DNA from: Lantana camara
Taxonomy: Eukaryota > Streptophyta > Magnoliopsida > Lamiales > Verbenaceae
Direction: 5' to 3'
Length of the DNA stretch: 64,000 nucleotides
Assembly: GCA_037501455.1 (NCBI GenBank)
Contig: CM074858.1
Location: 46,497,001-46,561,000 of the forward strand
Part shown: positions 23,048 to 33,576 of the stretch, piece by piece
Numbering within the stretch: the stretch's first letter is position 1
How the letters are laid out: the number at the start of each line of letters is the position of its first letter
Program-made: the position numbers and the translations under genes
The notes under the pieces: generated by a model
The model's database searches: none
What the model was told of the DNA's origin: nothing
Seen by the model: only the letters and a program-made list of their open reading frames with translations

Positions 23048-24309
23048 GTGGGCATAAAAACAGGGCATAAATATAATATACGACAGTAATTAAACATTCA
23101 CATGCAAGCTATAATCCCGAGTGAGGTTTTCGAAGAGTTTCCCAAGTGGGTGAAGTAGAGAAACCATCAAAAAGGGATTATAACGATTCATTTACATTAG
23201 GTCATTGTTGGCCCGGCGAGTGGGCGTGCATTATCTCCAACCAACACCTCGTGTACTTCATTAACATTCATTCATTCTTTCTTTTCATGCATATCAATCT
23301 TTCGTGCGCATTCAATAACATTCCACCTTCTTCCTCCGGGTAGGTGGCGGGTTTGCAAGGCTCATCCACCCATTCATTGACCAAAGGGGAACATGACTCC
23401 CCAGATGGCACTCAACGTCCATTCCTCGCTAACTCCTAACGAGGTCCGGTTACGCCGTTCATTAGTGGGACTAGTGTGAGGGATCACCGTCAGCCCTTGC
23501 CTCCTCGGGTCACCACACACACCAAGTCCCTGGGCCCCATTCTGTTCATTCATTCATTCATTCTCGCCAAAACATTTGGTAGGTTCATGAAATAAGGGCT
23601 TTACGTTGAAATCATTTACTCTAGAAAACGACTCTATATACATATAATAGTTTTTAGCTGAAATCATTACACGTTGGGAGTATATAGGGTCATTTAACTA
23701 AATAGTAGAGAAACCCACCTTCAACCAACAAAAGAGAGCACAAGAGCCTCACTGACCGGCCTCGTCTCCAACGGGGTCCAAATCTGTGCAAGAAAGGTGA
23801 AGTGAGGCTCAAAATGACCAAATAGGACGCTCGACAATGTAATGATCATGATATGAATAAAGAAAAGATCCTATAATGTAATGAACATGCTCATGTGCAC
23901 TATTAAAGTCTTAAAGACATATAAACATTCAATTCATTTATTCAATGAAGCATTCATATTCAAACAAGTTCATATCCTTCACATTTGACGTCAAAGGAAT
24001 TTAAATTGTATAATCAAGTCATTCAATCTTTCAATCACTTTCATTCTAATTCATAATTCCACATTTTCAATCAAATACATTCAAGAATTCAAATAGGAGC
24101 ATAGCACGTATTAAATCACATTTAAAATTAGGAATTAGACAATTAAATACATTCAATTTAATATCGAAAATTAAATAAAACATGAAATAGGTAGCAATTC
24201 AATTCTAAACTCAATTAAATCAATTATTATTAAATATTTAAGAAACATATATAGATATATTATAACTATATATATATATACTTATACATATATGCATTCA
24301 CGTAAAGCC

Positions 24310-24397
24310 CATGCATGCAAAAACAACATGCATGCAGTTTATGCATCAAACCAAGCTTTCATGCATGAAAAAAAACTAATATATATTAACATGCATG
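24310..24397 (-). promoter_or_regulatory. Cluster of four CATGCATG motifs, LARD A 5' LTR
   Basis: Copies at 24310, 24327, 24360 and 24390, between the palindrome array and the exon-like block, matching the 3' LTR cluster. Confidence 0.6.
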
Positions 24398-24557
24398 CTA
24401 CCTTAGTATTTAACATGCATACAACCAACTAAGTCCTATTACACGCATAACAGACACACACACATGCAAAGAAAAGAAAGAAACTGAAGCAGCAACTGCA
24501 GCAGTACACAGCAACACAGCAGCAACCGTATCACGTATGCTTAACTTGGATGCAGAA

Positions 24558-24685
24558 GGTGACACCCCCCGTGTCACCAACATAGAACAAACCGAGACAC
24601 CCTCGTGTCTTGGTACAGAGAAAACAGACCATCGTACACCCCCGTGTCATGCTGAAAAGGAACAGATTGACACCCCCATGTCATG
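24558..24685 (-). repeat. Palindrome array, GACACCCCCGTGTC type (LARD A 5' LTR)
   Basis: Four units: GGTGACACCCCCCGTGTCACC (near 24559, best palindrome), GAGACACCCTCGTGTCTTGG (24594), TACACCCCCGTGTCATG (24636) and TTGACACCCCCATGTCATG (24667). Confidence 0.88.
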
Positions 24686-26257
24686 AACGCAGCAGCTCAA
24701 CATATACGTAGACTTAACCCCCTGTTTTCTAGCTTAAAACACAGCAGCAACTCAAGCAACATATAGGCAAGATATGCAACATCAAATGACATGAAATGCA
24801 ACAATAAACCAGCCCTAACAATGCACAAAACTGATAGCAACAGCAAGGGAAGAAACGCAGCAGTTTGACAGCACAATTTCAGGCAAAAAGCATGGCCAGA
24901 ATCACCCGAAAAACAGGGCATGACTGAACTCCTTTAACTCAACAAATTCAGGTAAGTTTAGGCTATCAAATGTGCAGCAAAACAGCACCAATTCAACGTA
25001 TAAATCAGTTCCAAGAAAGTTCAAACAAGAAACGAAGGCACACGTGACCAATCATGAAAATTTTCTCAATAAGCCATAACTGATATCTCATAAATACCTC
25101 AACTACCATATAATCAATGATCATAAATGAGAAGAGGATGTCAAAACAATCATTTTTGGGCTTGGAATCAATCAAATCCATCAAGAATCGAATAAGATCA
25201 ACAAATTGCTCTAAACCCACTATTTTCGAACTCAGCCAAGAAATCCATGAAAACATGATCAAATTTTAGGATGAATGAATGAAAATGACTCATATTGAAT
25301 GTACATAACATATCCAAGCTTACCTTGTGGATTAATGGAGGTTTGGAAAGAAATTTGAGCTTGAATCTCTTGGTAGGGCTTGAGCTACGGGATTTCCTGG
25401 AAAGAAGATGATGTTTGGCCAATTTACTCCAAGTGGGAAGGGTTATCTCGATTTGGGGGGTTAATGGCTGAATAAAGGGTTGAGTTAGGGTTCCATAGAG
25501 TCTAACTATGGTTAATTTGGTCAACAAATGAATAAGTTATGGTCATTTTAGTGCAGCAAGGTCAGTTTGGTCGCCGTTCCATTTTTCGGTTGAATTTCGG
25601 AGGTTCAAATAACATTAGAAAAATATAAGGCTAAGTTCACTAAACTCGAATTTTTGTTATGAGTTCAGCGAAGTTGACAAAACTCGAATCCGAGTTCCCT
25701 AGCTCAAGATATCACATAAAGAACCAATGGTGCGCTAATTGCTCGTTAACGCCCGTTTTGGATTCCACAAACAAAATAAATTCAAAACTCAATCAAATGT
25801 AACCGAAATCATGAAACGAACATAGATTCATATTCATAACACATATAAGTCCAACATATTAAACTCGCACGAAATTCCGATATCAATTCAAATAGAAACG
25901 AAGCATGTAAGTGTGGCTCATGAACAATATAACAATAAAATTCATAATATTAACAAATAATATAAGGTTAAATGCGTATAATTAATTTATAAATATAAAT
26001 GCATGCATAATTATTAATTAACATAGATTGCATGATTTCATGCAAATACATGCAACAACTCGTGCACAATTAACATATATATATTTATATTATATAAATA
26101 TATTTAATATTAATATTATTAAAACAAAGTAATTAACATTTAATACATTTACAAATAAAATTAAATATGTAAAACACGTATAAATAATTATTTTGCGCAT
26201 TTTGGTAAACACATACGTCATGTTGTACTACTTACTAAAAAAAACTGGGGCGTTACA

Positions 26258-26262
26258 ATGGA
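26258..26262. repeat. Target-site duplication of LARD A, right copy (ATGGA)
   Basis: Second copy of ATGGA, directly after GGCGTTACA; gag sequence resumes here. Confidence 0.95.
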
Positions 26263-26293
26263 GATCTCCTATCTCTATGAGCAGGTCGACCAT
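26263..26293 (-). pseudogene. Displaced first codons of the Tekay-like gag
   Basis: Minus strand ATG at 26291-26293 opens MPHGRPAHRDRRSP, an Arg/Pro-rich start that continues in frame at 15864 on the other side of LARD A. It lies about 190 bp downstream of the PBS, a normal leader length. This shows the gag start was cut off from its body by a clean 5-bp-duplicating insertion. Confidence 0.85.
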
Positions 26294-26481
26294 GAGGCAT
26301 CTACAATTAAACATGGAGAAATGCGTGTTGATTATGCAATATATATGCAGTTAAGGTGCACCAGTTAATCAATCAAAAATGCTCATATAACAACGCAAGA
26401 CATTCAATTAGACACGTAAATCCTAACCCGTACGACTTAAACTGACAAGACTCCACTCAAGAGCCCGATTTTGCAACCAAG
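26294..26481 (-). promoter_or_regulatory. Untranslated leader of the Tekay-like element
   Basis: Between PBS and gag start. The 50 bp next to the PBS (GACTTAAACTGACAAGACTCC, AAGAGCCCGATTTTGCAACC) closely match LARD A (22546-22596) and, less closely, LARD B (55965-56015). This is the expected place for packaging or dimerisation signals. Function is inferred from position and conservation only. Confidence 0.6.
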
Positions 26482-26493
26482 GCTCTGATACCA
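26482..26493 (-). other. Primer-binding site, Tekay-like element
   Basis: Minus strand TGGTATCAGAGC, with the 8-nt TCCTTAAG spacer to the 5' LTR. It primes minus-strand DNA synthesis from initiator Met tRNA. Confidence 0.93.
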
Positions 26494-26621
26494 CTTAAGG
26501 ATGTAGCACCCGCATCGAAATGCGCCTCATCCCCGCACCAATATCCCATTCCATGCATGAAATAAATTTTCATACACGAATCAAACACGTGGTGAACGGG
26601 TGACAAACAAAACTCAACCTA

Positions 26622-26864
26622 GCTAAGCGGGGCTAACCCTTACCAAACCAAAACCCGATGCAATAAGTAAAGCAGAAGCATAATTCATATTAACACATAC
26701 CACTCAAGTATTACAATCAAGGGCCTACACGACCCGCAATATTTACAAGAATCCTTCAAGATACAATAATACATAATCAAGTATAAAGACATGAGATGCT
26801 AAAAGGGTAAAGTTATGCTAGGACCAAAATAAGGACTTCACGACGACCTTATTCCCCGCCTAGC
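26622..26864 (-). other. Inverted arm pair (Tekay-like 5' LTR)
   Basis: GCTAAGCGGGG (26622-26632) and CCCCGCCTAGC (26854-26864): 11-nt arms, one of them a G-U pair in the minus-strand RNA. Confidence 0.6.
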
Positions 26865-26899
26865 AAACCCTGCAAAAGACTAAGAACAACGTGGGCTGT

Positions 26900-26913
26900 C
26901 AGTCCAAGGACTG
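26900..26913 (-). promoter_or_regulatory. Conserved hairpin (Tekay-like 5' LTR)
   Basis: CAGTCCAAGGACTG, identical to the 3' LTR copy at 9235. Confidence 0.6.
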
Positions 26914-27352
26914 AGTGAGGGGCATAATAGATATATCACATGCGCATGATTCTCGCCAAAATTTTCATAAAACATTTGAAAACCTATCATACTTAAATCA
27001 TTTTCCAAATTATACATATCCTTAATACATTTGGCTTAAATAGGCACACAAGATATTAGGGTTCTAAGTAACTAAAATAAAACCTCACATTGACAAAAGG
27101 AAGAAGAAATGAGAAGCCTACTGACCCTGCTCCTCGACCGGATCAAACTCTGTGTAAGAAACACGAGTGTACATATGACTCTAAACAAAGAACCAATTAA
27201 CAGAAGAACGATATATGAATGCATGTCATGAGATGTTAAAATAAATGAAACAATCGTTGATAATTCATAATTAATTCACAAGAAGGTATTGAACATGTTA
27301 TAACGAACAAGAGGCACGAATTAACAAAGTGCTAAAATAAAGCTTCCCGGGC

Positions 27353-27357
27353 CTCAT
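27353..27357. repeat. Target-site duplication of solo LTR E, left copy (CTCAT)
   Basis: CTCAT before TATGACGCCCC, repeated at 30644-30648 after GGGTGCTACA. The uninterrupted partner reads GGGCCTCATCCCG at 10164. The duplicated site overlaps the first palindrome of the Tekay-like LTR array. Confidence 0.92.
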
Positions 27358-28183
27358 TATGACGCCCCGCTTTTCAACTTTCCAGGTAAGGCGTCACGAG
27401 TGAGTTTAATTTCGTAATTTTTGTAAATTATGTGATTTGCATGCTTATGTGTCAATGTGAATTTTATTTCAGTATGTGCACATTAGAATTTAATTAAATG
27501 TTCTTGGGCTCAATTGCCCAATATTTGCAAATTAAGGGACCTAATTTTAATTAGGATGTTTTGGCCTTCGTGGCTATTTTGATCTCGGGAATTCGAATTC
27601 GAATTTCAACCCTACCATTAAATTCGTTTCGACGATTCGGATTTAGTGGAATTAACCTTTTATTTTTCTAAAGCTGTTTGATAGCCCTACCGTTTTAAAA
27701 TCCGATCCGAAGGGACCGGTACCGTTTGACCCTACCCCGTATTATCCGACCCGTTTAACTCAGCCCCAAAAAGGAGCCAAGTCTTCCTCCCTCTTTCATT
27801 TTCACGTACCAGCAAGGAAGAAGAGAGAAGAGGAGGATTTCTCCCCTTTTTGGCGATGAACCTTTCGAGCTCGGGTTTTCGAGATCCAACCATCCGATCA
27901 ACGACTTAAGGTAAGATTTGTGCTCTATTCGATACATACTTCTATTTAATATCCCTTTAGTATCTTGAATTTATGTTATTTGGCTAATTGGGGAAGATAA
28001 TGAATAGTGATGGGTTCGGGATTTTGTATGTTCAGGCTTGTTTCGGGAGGCCTAACTTGTAATTATGTGATCTACGTATTATATTTGCTTCGTGGTATGA
28101 ATTTCGGGGTGTTTCGTGGTTGTTTGGGGGTGTTTTGGTGTTTTGTTACTATTCCCGACGCCATGGATATGCTGCTGCGAGCT

Positions 28184-28296
28184 CGGTCGTGCCCACGACC
28201 GATTTGTGTGTAAAAATGGTCGCGAGTTTTTAAGGGATTTTCGAGTTGTGGCTTCGCGGCCGCGACTGGTTTGCAGTGCAATTTTGTCGCGGTCAC
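28184..28296 (+). repeat. Palindrome array, weak (solo LTR E)
   Basis: CGGTCGTGCCCACGACCG (28184) and TCGCGGCCGCGA (28254), with half-units GGTCGCGA (28219) and TGTCGCGGTCAC (28286). Fewer and less uniform than in other families, but in the same slot. Confidence 0.6.
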
Positions 28297-30133
28297 TACT
28301 CCCTTATACGTGCTTCTTTTTGGCTGAATTTTGGACTGTAGAAACCTATGTGAGTCTAGAACATTCTCCAATTGGAATCACCTTAAAATCCATTCTAGAT
28401 TGTGAGATATAACCATTTGAAAATTGTGTCGCCACTTTACCGGAGTTATGTTTTTGTCCAACTTCGAACCTACGCTATTTATGCCTCACTTTGAACCACA
28501 ATTCGAGCTTTATACCATTTGAAAGATCTATGTGTCTAGTTTCATCTGAAACAAAACTCAGTTCCCATTTCTCAATCTCAAGTTATACCCGTTTTTCTAC
28601 AGCTTATCCATTTCAAAAAACTGTTAGCTTTTGCCGTTTTCAGTCGGAACCCTTTTTCGTGTTTTTATTCCGTTTTTCTCGTACCTTTCCACCTTCAAAC
28701 TTGATCCTAACGTGTTTTATCATGTTTATGCTTATGTATTTGTTCTCATATGCATTTTATGTTACTTAAGTAATGTGAATTGTTTGCACGAAATATATTT
28801 GTACTTTGTTATGTATCCCTACCTCGTGTTATGCCTTAATTGTGCACATGAACGTGGTATATGATTATAAATGATTATGATGGGCTATGTAATGTCTTGA
28901 ATTCCATGGATTTGGTTTGGAAATGAGATTTGCCTACGTATTTGAATTCTTTGAGTACATGCGCATATGTCGTGCGTCTATGTGGTTAATTTTGAGTCTA
29001 AGCCTTATGTCTTGTCTTCAGTTTGTTCAGGTGCACCCGGGGTGGGGTTTCGCAGTCCGTTTTGATTTTGGGGTGAATCACGTGTTTGGTTCTTGGCTTC
29101 ATCGGTGTAAGGTGAGGTTAGGTTATTGTTACACCCCATGAATGTGCCCATTTTCCCGGTATGCGAACTATGGCCTTTATTATATGTATATACATGCGAG
29201 GTATGAATTTATGAATCTGAAATACGTTTCCAAGTATGATGAGCAATGTACAAGCCTACGTATGCTTGATTTAATTCATTATGATTGGTAATGCTAAACC
29301 ACGTTTCAAACCGTGTGCATCGTATGAGCCGGGAGCTATGAGCAAAGAAATATGCTAAGGATTTGACACAGAGAGGTATGTAAAGCGTGGTTGTGATAAG
29401 GTAAAGTATGTATCTTACGTATGTTAGGTTTCTGATTAGTAGTGGGTTAGGATATGATTGAATGATTGACTGAATGAATGGGGCCCAGGAGGTGTGGGTA
29501 AGCGGGACCTGGGACGACCATAGGGTTCGCCGGTTATGACCCCTGTGCACACTCTCCACATGATTGATAGCACTAACCCTGAACCCACCAGCAGGTTTAG
29601 TTGGATGATGGGAACCTGAGGGTTTGAGTGTTCATGCTCCCCTCGTCTGATTAGATGGTTTGGGTCGCGTAACCCTTCCATCACCGGAGAAGGAGGTATA
29701 TGATTGTTATGCATGATTGATTGATATATCTGATTATACAATTCGTATGAGGAGCCCAGGATGGGAATTGTTACTCGTACCAGCCGAGTTTTGCATGTTT
29801 TCTTTGTCAAAGTTCGTGAAAAAGGGATAGATTCTTAACTATGATAAAATATGGATCTTTTGAGTATGAAAGATAAGAATTGATAAGAATTGATACGATT
29901 TGATAGGAATGGTTACGATTTGATTTGACTTGAATCGGTATGTTTTGATGTGATTTAGTATGGTATGGGTCCTTGAAGCTTCAATTCGTTCGGTTTTGGT
30001 TAAGAATCCCTATATGTATGTATCACTGGAAAAACTTTGGGGTGCAAAAACTATCCCTGAGTTCACGAACTGTGTGTGATTGGAATATACTTTGCTCCCA
30101 TATAAATGTAGCGTGTGTGGGTAGCCCCTCACT

Positions 30134-30151
30134 CAGTCGAGTTGTAGACTG
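30134..30151 (+). promoter_or_regulatory. Conserved hairpin (solo LTR E)
   Basis: CAGTC, 8-nt loop, GACTG; followed by a pyrimidine-rich stretch and the CAG acceptor-like site at 30182. Confidence 0.6.
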
Positions 30152-30201
30152 GCCCTCTCCCTTCCCAACTTTTAGTGTGCAGGTTTGGCGTTGGAGTTTC
30201 G

Positions 30202-30520
30202 AGCTAGGCGGAGTTGTGTTGAGTCTTTCAGTCGGTCAAGTTGAGTTAGAAGAGTCTCTGCATTTGCATATGTATTTAATTTCTGTATGATTCGACTTTG
30301 TAAGTTATAAATTTGAATCTTTAGGCATTTGTTATTGAATTGCCCTTGTCGGGCTTTGTTATGAATTTAAAAGAGGCTTGAGGAGCCCAAGTCTGCTTGT
30401 GGTTCGTATGTTTAATTTCTGCAGGCCCATGGCCAGTGCATGTGTTTGGACTTTTTTAGTCTTCCGCTGCATTCTGTTTTGTTGGTTGGTTTTATTGCAG
30501 GGTCTAAGTTCCGCCTAGCT
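30202..30520 (+). other. Inverted arm pair (solo LTR E)
   Basis: AGCTAGGCGGA (30202-30212) and its exact reverse complement TCCGCCTAGCT (30510-30520). Both ends differ from C1 (GCTAGGCGGGA) yet stay complementary. Confidence 0.65.
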
Positions 30521-30645
30521 TAGGAGGTTTGTTTTGTTTGTCTCCCGTTCACTATAGTTTGATACGGGTGCGGACTTCCCATTTCGTTACTCGTGTTCAG
30601 CCATAGTGCGGGGGATGTGGTGCCTCACTTGCGGGGTGCTACACT

Positions 30646-30813
30646 CATCCCGGCCGGGATGAAATTTGAACTGAAAAGTGTCCCAGCCGGGACACTTTTA
30701 ACGAGAGCAAAATACTTAATTTTTCAAGTGGATCCCGGCCGGGATAAAAAATGAACTAAAAGGTTTCCTGACCGGGATAAAATATAAACTAAAAAGGTTT
30801 CCGGCCGGGAACC
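30646..30813 (-). repeat. Palindrome array, TCCCGGCCGGGA type (Tekay-like 5' LTR)
   Basis: Units CATCCCGGCCGGGATG (30646), GTGTCCCAGCCGGGACAC (30679), GGATCCCGGCCGGGAT (30730), TTTCCTGACCGGGA (near 30763) and TTTCCGGCCGGGAACC (30798). It matches the 3' LTR array. Confidence 0.9.
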
Positions 30814-31714
30814 AAAACCTGAAAAACAGGGGATGGCAGGGGAGGTTCCGTTCCATGCATTCCAACCAACCAAAACAAGTTCAAAAATGAAATTGCAAAC
30901 CCATACAAATCTATAACACATATACACACCGTATGTATCAATTATACATCAAACATCACACATACAGGCACTTGGATCAATCCAAATTCAATATATAAAA
31001 CCCCATTCATGCCAACTGATTAAATAACCCAACAACCAAAGCATTTATGTAATAAATCCAAAGATACACACATATATGATCACATATCCATGCTTAAGAA
31101 CAAGAAAACACGTCCAAGTCATTAAACCCTAACTATTAAATCAATCACACACACAAATATATCAATACCAACCTTGAATGAAAAGAAGAAAGGAATGAAG
31201 ATGATGAAATGGTGGAGATGGTGATGATGATCCTTCTCTTCCTCCTTCTTCTTGCTTGGAATCAAGAGTGTGTGTGATGAATGAAAGAGTGTAGTGTGTG
31301 TGTTAGATATTTTGTGTGTGTTTGTGTGAGTTCTTGTGTATATATGATATGTATATGATATACATATATATTATGCTTGTGTGAGTGTATTAGTGTAGGA
31401 TGTAATTATGTATACATATATATATGCATGTCTCATGAATGTGTGCATGAAGTATATAGGCATATAGTAACTCTTATGAAATTAATTTAAATATATATAT
31501 GTATAATATGATATATTTATGAAATGTATGGATTATGCATTATGTGTATATGTGATAATATGAAAGGAAACAAATTTGCAATTAAATGCTCACGTAGGAA
31601 ATTAATCACGTAATTCACTTAGACACATAATCACTTAAAGCGTGCCAACAATTCAAACTCTCAAACTCTCACGTGTAGCGCGCGTACCTGTAAGACAAAA
31701 CACGGGGCGTTACA

Positions 31715-32878
31715 ACCCTCCCCCCTTACCCTTGAACTGAAGAGAAGCGGTAACGCCCATTACCACTTATAAAAGAGCAGACACGATTTAGCCTTGTAAC
31801 AGGCGTTAACAAGAAATGCATGGGGATAGGTAATGCCCGTTACCTCTGTCGATGAGAGATTTTAGGGCTGATATTTATGTGCATTTAGAGTCTTATTTTG
31901 GGGGAGTTTTTCGGAGGAGTTCAGAGGGAGCTGGGAGACAGTTGCTGCGGGAAGTTTTCAAGCGTTTTTTAGAGAATTCAGACGGATCAATTGAGACTAA
32001 TTCCATTTTTCCGGTTTTATTGTTGCTTTATTATTCAAACTAATTTCTCCTAAATTCAGTTTTCTTAAGTAGATTTAATTTTCCAGAATTACTAGAATGT
32101 TTACGAGTTTAATTTTTTGACTTTGTTTAAATTCGATGAATCTGATTTATTTTAATGCAATTTCCTTCAGTTTTTTGAGTTTTTCTTTAATTATGAGTAG
32201 CTAATTCTCTAGGGCTACGGGGGTGATGATGAATGCATGATAGATGTTTTGAAAGCGAACTTAATTTGAATCGCAACGGTCTGGCCAACCTTAGCATGTC
32301 CCAAAATTGCCTATAGATCGAACGAGTGATGGTAATTTAGATTGTTTTCATAACGTGTAAGTTGTAGAGTACAAAGAGATTTGGTCCTAGTTTATACAAC
32401 AGTAATCTTATTCCACGCGGAGCCGTAGGAATACTGAATTGCACTAGTCTTGTTCCTATGGTTTAATTAACTATTGGTGATTACGAGAGCAACATTGAAA
32501 ACTAATTAAGCACTTGGTTACACCTTCAGGGAGGGTAATACAAATATAAGTGACTAGGTTGTAGAATTACACTTGTTAGACGAGTATCCTATCAGCTCTT
32601 GATTGTATGATTCATTACTTTCCCCTGCCTGTTTAGTTTACTGAAATTAATTCGTGTGGTCAAGTTATTATTTTTGGTTAATTCTATTTAACTGTTAATT
32701 TATGTTTTAGTAGATCTATAGATAAACACAACAATTGCTTTTCGTCAGGTCTTTACATTAGAGAAGTATATAGAGTAGAGATTGATTTCCCTTCCCTGTG
32801 GGTTCGATCCTATTGTGCTACGCATATGTTAGTGTTCACTTGCATGATTGGTTTTTAACTGTGGTAAACCTTACAACA
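31715..32878 (+). mobile_element. 5' LTR remainder of the Athila-like element
   Basis: Starts abruptly where the Tekay-like 5' LTR ends and runs to the PBS; the true end is near TTACAACA (32871-32878). It holds the GTAACGCCCGTTAC palindromes (31749-31844), then a leader-like segment (31850-32880) with no domain-bearing ORF; the 63-codon frame at 31852-32043 is not convincing. The segment right after the junction (ACCCTCCCCCCTTA) looks like the PPT side of the Tekay-like element; see findings. Confidence 0.7.
31749..31844 (+). repeat. Palindrome array, GGTAACGCCCGTTACC type (Athila-like 5' LTR)
   Basis: GGTAACGCCCATTACC (31749), TTGTAACAGGCGTTAACAAG (31793) and GGTAATGCCCGTTACC (31829). The same motif recurs in the 3' LTR remnant at 43791-43884, supporting the LTR pairing. 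Confidence 0.85.
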
Positions 32879-32884
32879 AGTTTT

Positions 32885-32902
32885 TGGTGCCGTGGCCGGG
32901 GA
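32885..32902 (+). other. Primer-binding site, Athila-like element (tRNA-Asp type)
   Basis: TGGTGCCGTGGCCGGGGA differs at two positions from TGGCGCCGTTGCCGGGGA, the site typical of Athila and Tat elements that pairs with tRNA-Asp. Confidence 0.85.
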
Positions 32903-32948
32903 AGGCGTTTTAAATCAATATTACTTAACACTACAAGAAATTCCCAGA

Positions 32949-33345
32949 ATTCCGACGGGAGCTCCCGTCGGAATTCCCTCAGTTTTCCGTCGGATTTTGA
33001 AGAATCCGATGGAAAATCGAGGGAATTCTGAAGGGACACAATCCCTTGGAAAAACCCTTCTCGGAGTTCAAAAACCGACGGAATTCCGAGGGAAAATAAA
33101 ATTGAATTTTTTAAATAAAATAAAATATTTCTGACGGGATTCCGAGGGAAATCCCGTCGGATTTATCAAAAATAATCAAAATAAAAAAATTAAATTACAC
33201 TATTCCGACGGGAATCCCCTCGGAATACCCTCGGATTTATTAAAGTAAAAATATAAAATTAAACAATTCCGACGGAAATTCCCTCGGAATTCCGTCGGAT
33301 TTGTTAAAATAAAAAAAAATTAACAATTGGGAATCCCGTCGGATT
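32949..33345. repeat. CACTA subterminal repeats, left
   Basis: Many direct and inverted copies of TCCGACGGGAATTCC-like units (for example 32950, 32985, 33075, 33135, 33205, 33270, 33330) separated by A/T-rich runs. In CACTA elements such arrays bind the transposase accessory protein. Confidence 0.88.
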
Positions 33346-33576
33346 TTATTAAAAAAAATTAAAAAAAAATTATTTTACAACAATTCAAAATTATTTATTC
33401 AAGATCAATTCAACAAATAACATTTCAAATACACACTCAGCCATACAAAAAATTCTTGTCCCATAGCTGCCACATCAATTTAGTAGACACCATCACCTAA
33501 ACCAAAAATTCTTATAACAATAAATATAAAAACCAATCCTATCTACGAATATAACAACAAATATAACTTAAAGCAA

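Larger units (their letters stand above)
15870..26257 (-). mobile_element. LARD A: complete non-coding LTR retrotransposon
   Basis: A 10,388-bp element in minus orientation: 3' LTR 15870-19139, internal region 19140-22616 (3,477 bp), 5' LTR 22617-26257 (3,641 bp), flanked by the 5-bp TSD ATGGA. PBS, PPT and LTR termini are all recognisable, but no gag or pol motif appears on either strand. This fits the large retrotransposon derivative (LARD) class, which must borrow enzymes. It sits inside the gag of the Tekay-like element, whose PBS, spacer, leader and PPT it shares. The LTR pair is nearly identical by eye except for a deletion of about 340 bp, so the insertion looks younger than its host. 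Confidence 0.95.
22617..26257 (-). mobile_element. LARD A 5' LTR
   Basis: 3,641 bp, the more complete copy. Modules (plus coordinates, running right to left in element orientation): U3-like AT-rich sequence about 25780-26230; CT-rich leader and donor-like ACAAG|GTAAGC near 25322; palindromes 24558-24685; exon-like block about 23725-23790 (CACAG at its left in element sense, GTGAGG at its end); conserved block about 23200-23520; hairpin 23031-23047; arms 22979 and 22733. Non-coding. Confidence 0.94.
27358..30643 (+). mobile_element. Solo LTR, family E
   Basis: 3,286 bp, plus orientation, TATGACGCCCC to GGGGTGCTACA, with 5-bp TSD and no internal region: a solo LTR left by LTR-LTR recombination. 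Modules: CT-rich leader (27780-27860), donor-like TAAG|GTAAGA at about 27910, palindromes 28184-28296, acceptor-like TTCAG at about 29030, exon-like block about 29031-29110 ending TAAG|GTGAGG, conserved block about 29478-29700, hairpin 30134-30151, acceptor TGCAG at 30182, arms 30202 and 30510. Frames up to 124 codons exist but have no recognisable domain. The exon-like block shares GTGCACCCGGGGTGG with LARD B (51169-51184 on the minus strand), a cross-family match. Confidence 0.93.
8992..31714 (-). mobile_element. Tekay-like Ty3/gypsy chromovirus, full span with insertions
   Basis: Minus-strand element: 5' LTR at right (26502-31714), PBS for initiator Met tRNA (26482-26493), gag start at 26293, gag/protease/RT/RNase H/integrase down to 11416, PPT (11382-11396), 3' LTR at left (8992-11381, its outer end cut off by family B). 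The domain order PR-RT-RH-INT is that of Ty3/gypsy. The integrase tail with a chromodomain-like segment points to the Tekay/Del group. It is dead: many stops, frameshifts, a catalytic RT change, LARD A inside gag and solo LTR E inside the 5' LTR. No downstream host gene is seen on either side. Confidence 0.88.
26502..31714 (-). mobile_element. 5' LTR of the Tekay-like element, split by solo LTR E
   Basis: Starts TGTAGCACCCGCATCG (26502) and ends GGGGCGTTACA (31714). Without E and its TSD it is about 1.9 kb. Compared with the 3' LTR it lacks about 490 bp: ATGCGCATG at 26940-26948 jumps to ATTCTCGCC, skipping 9275-9760 of the partner; the repeated GCATG at both ends suggests deletion by micro-homology. 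It also lacks the long TA run. Arms lie at 26622 and 26854, hairpin at 26900-26913, palindromes at 30646-30813. Confidence 0.88.

Noticed and set aside
17581..25527. Matching minus-strand frames at 17581-18411 and 24697-25527 as a duplicated gene family
   Set aside because: They match only because they lie at equal positions in the two LTRs of LARD A; no domain and the sequences fall over intron-like and leader parts.
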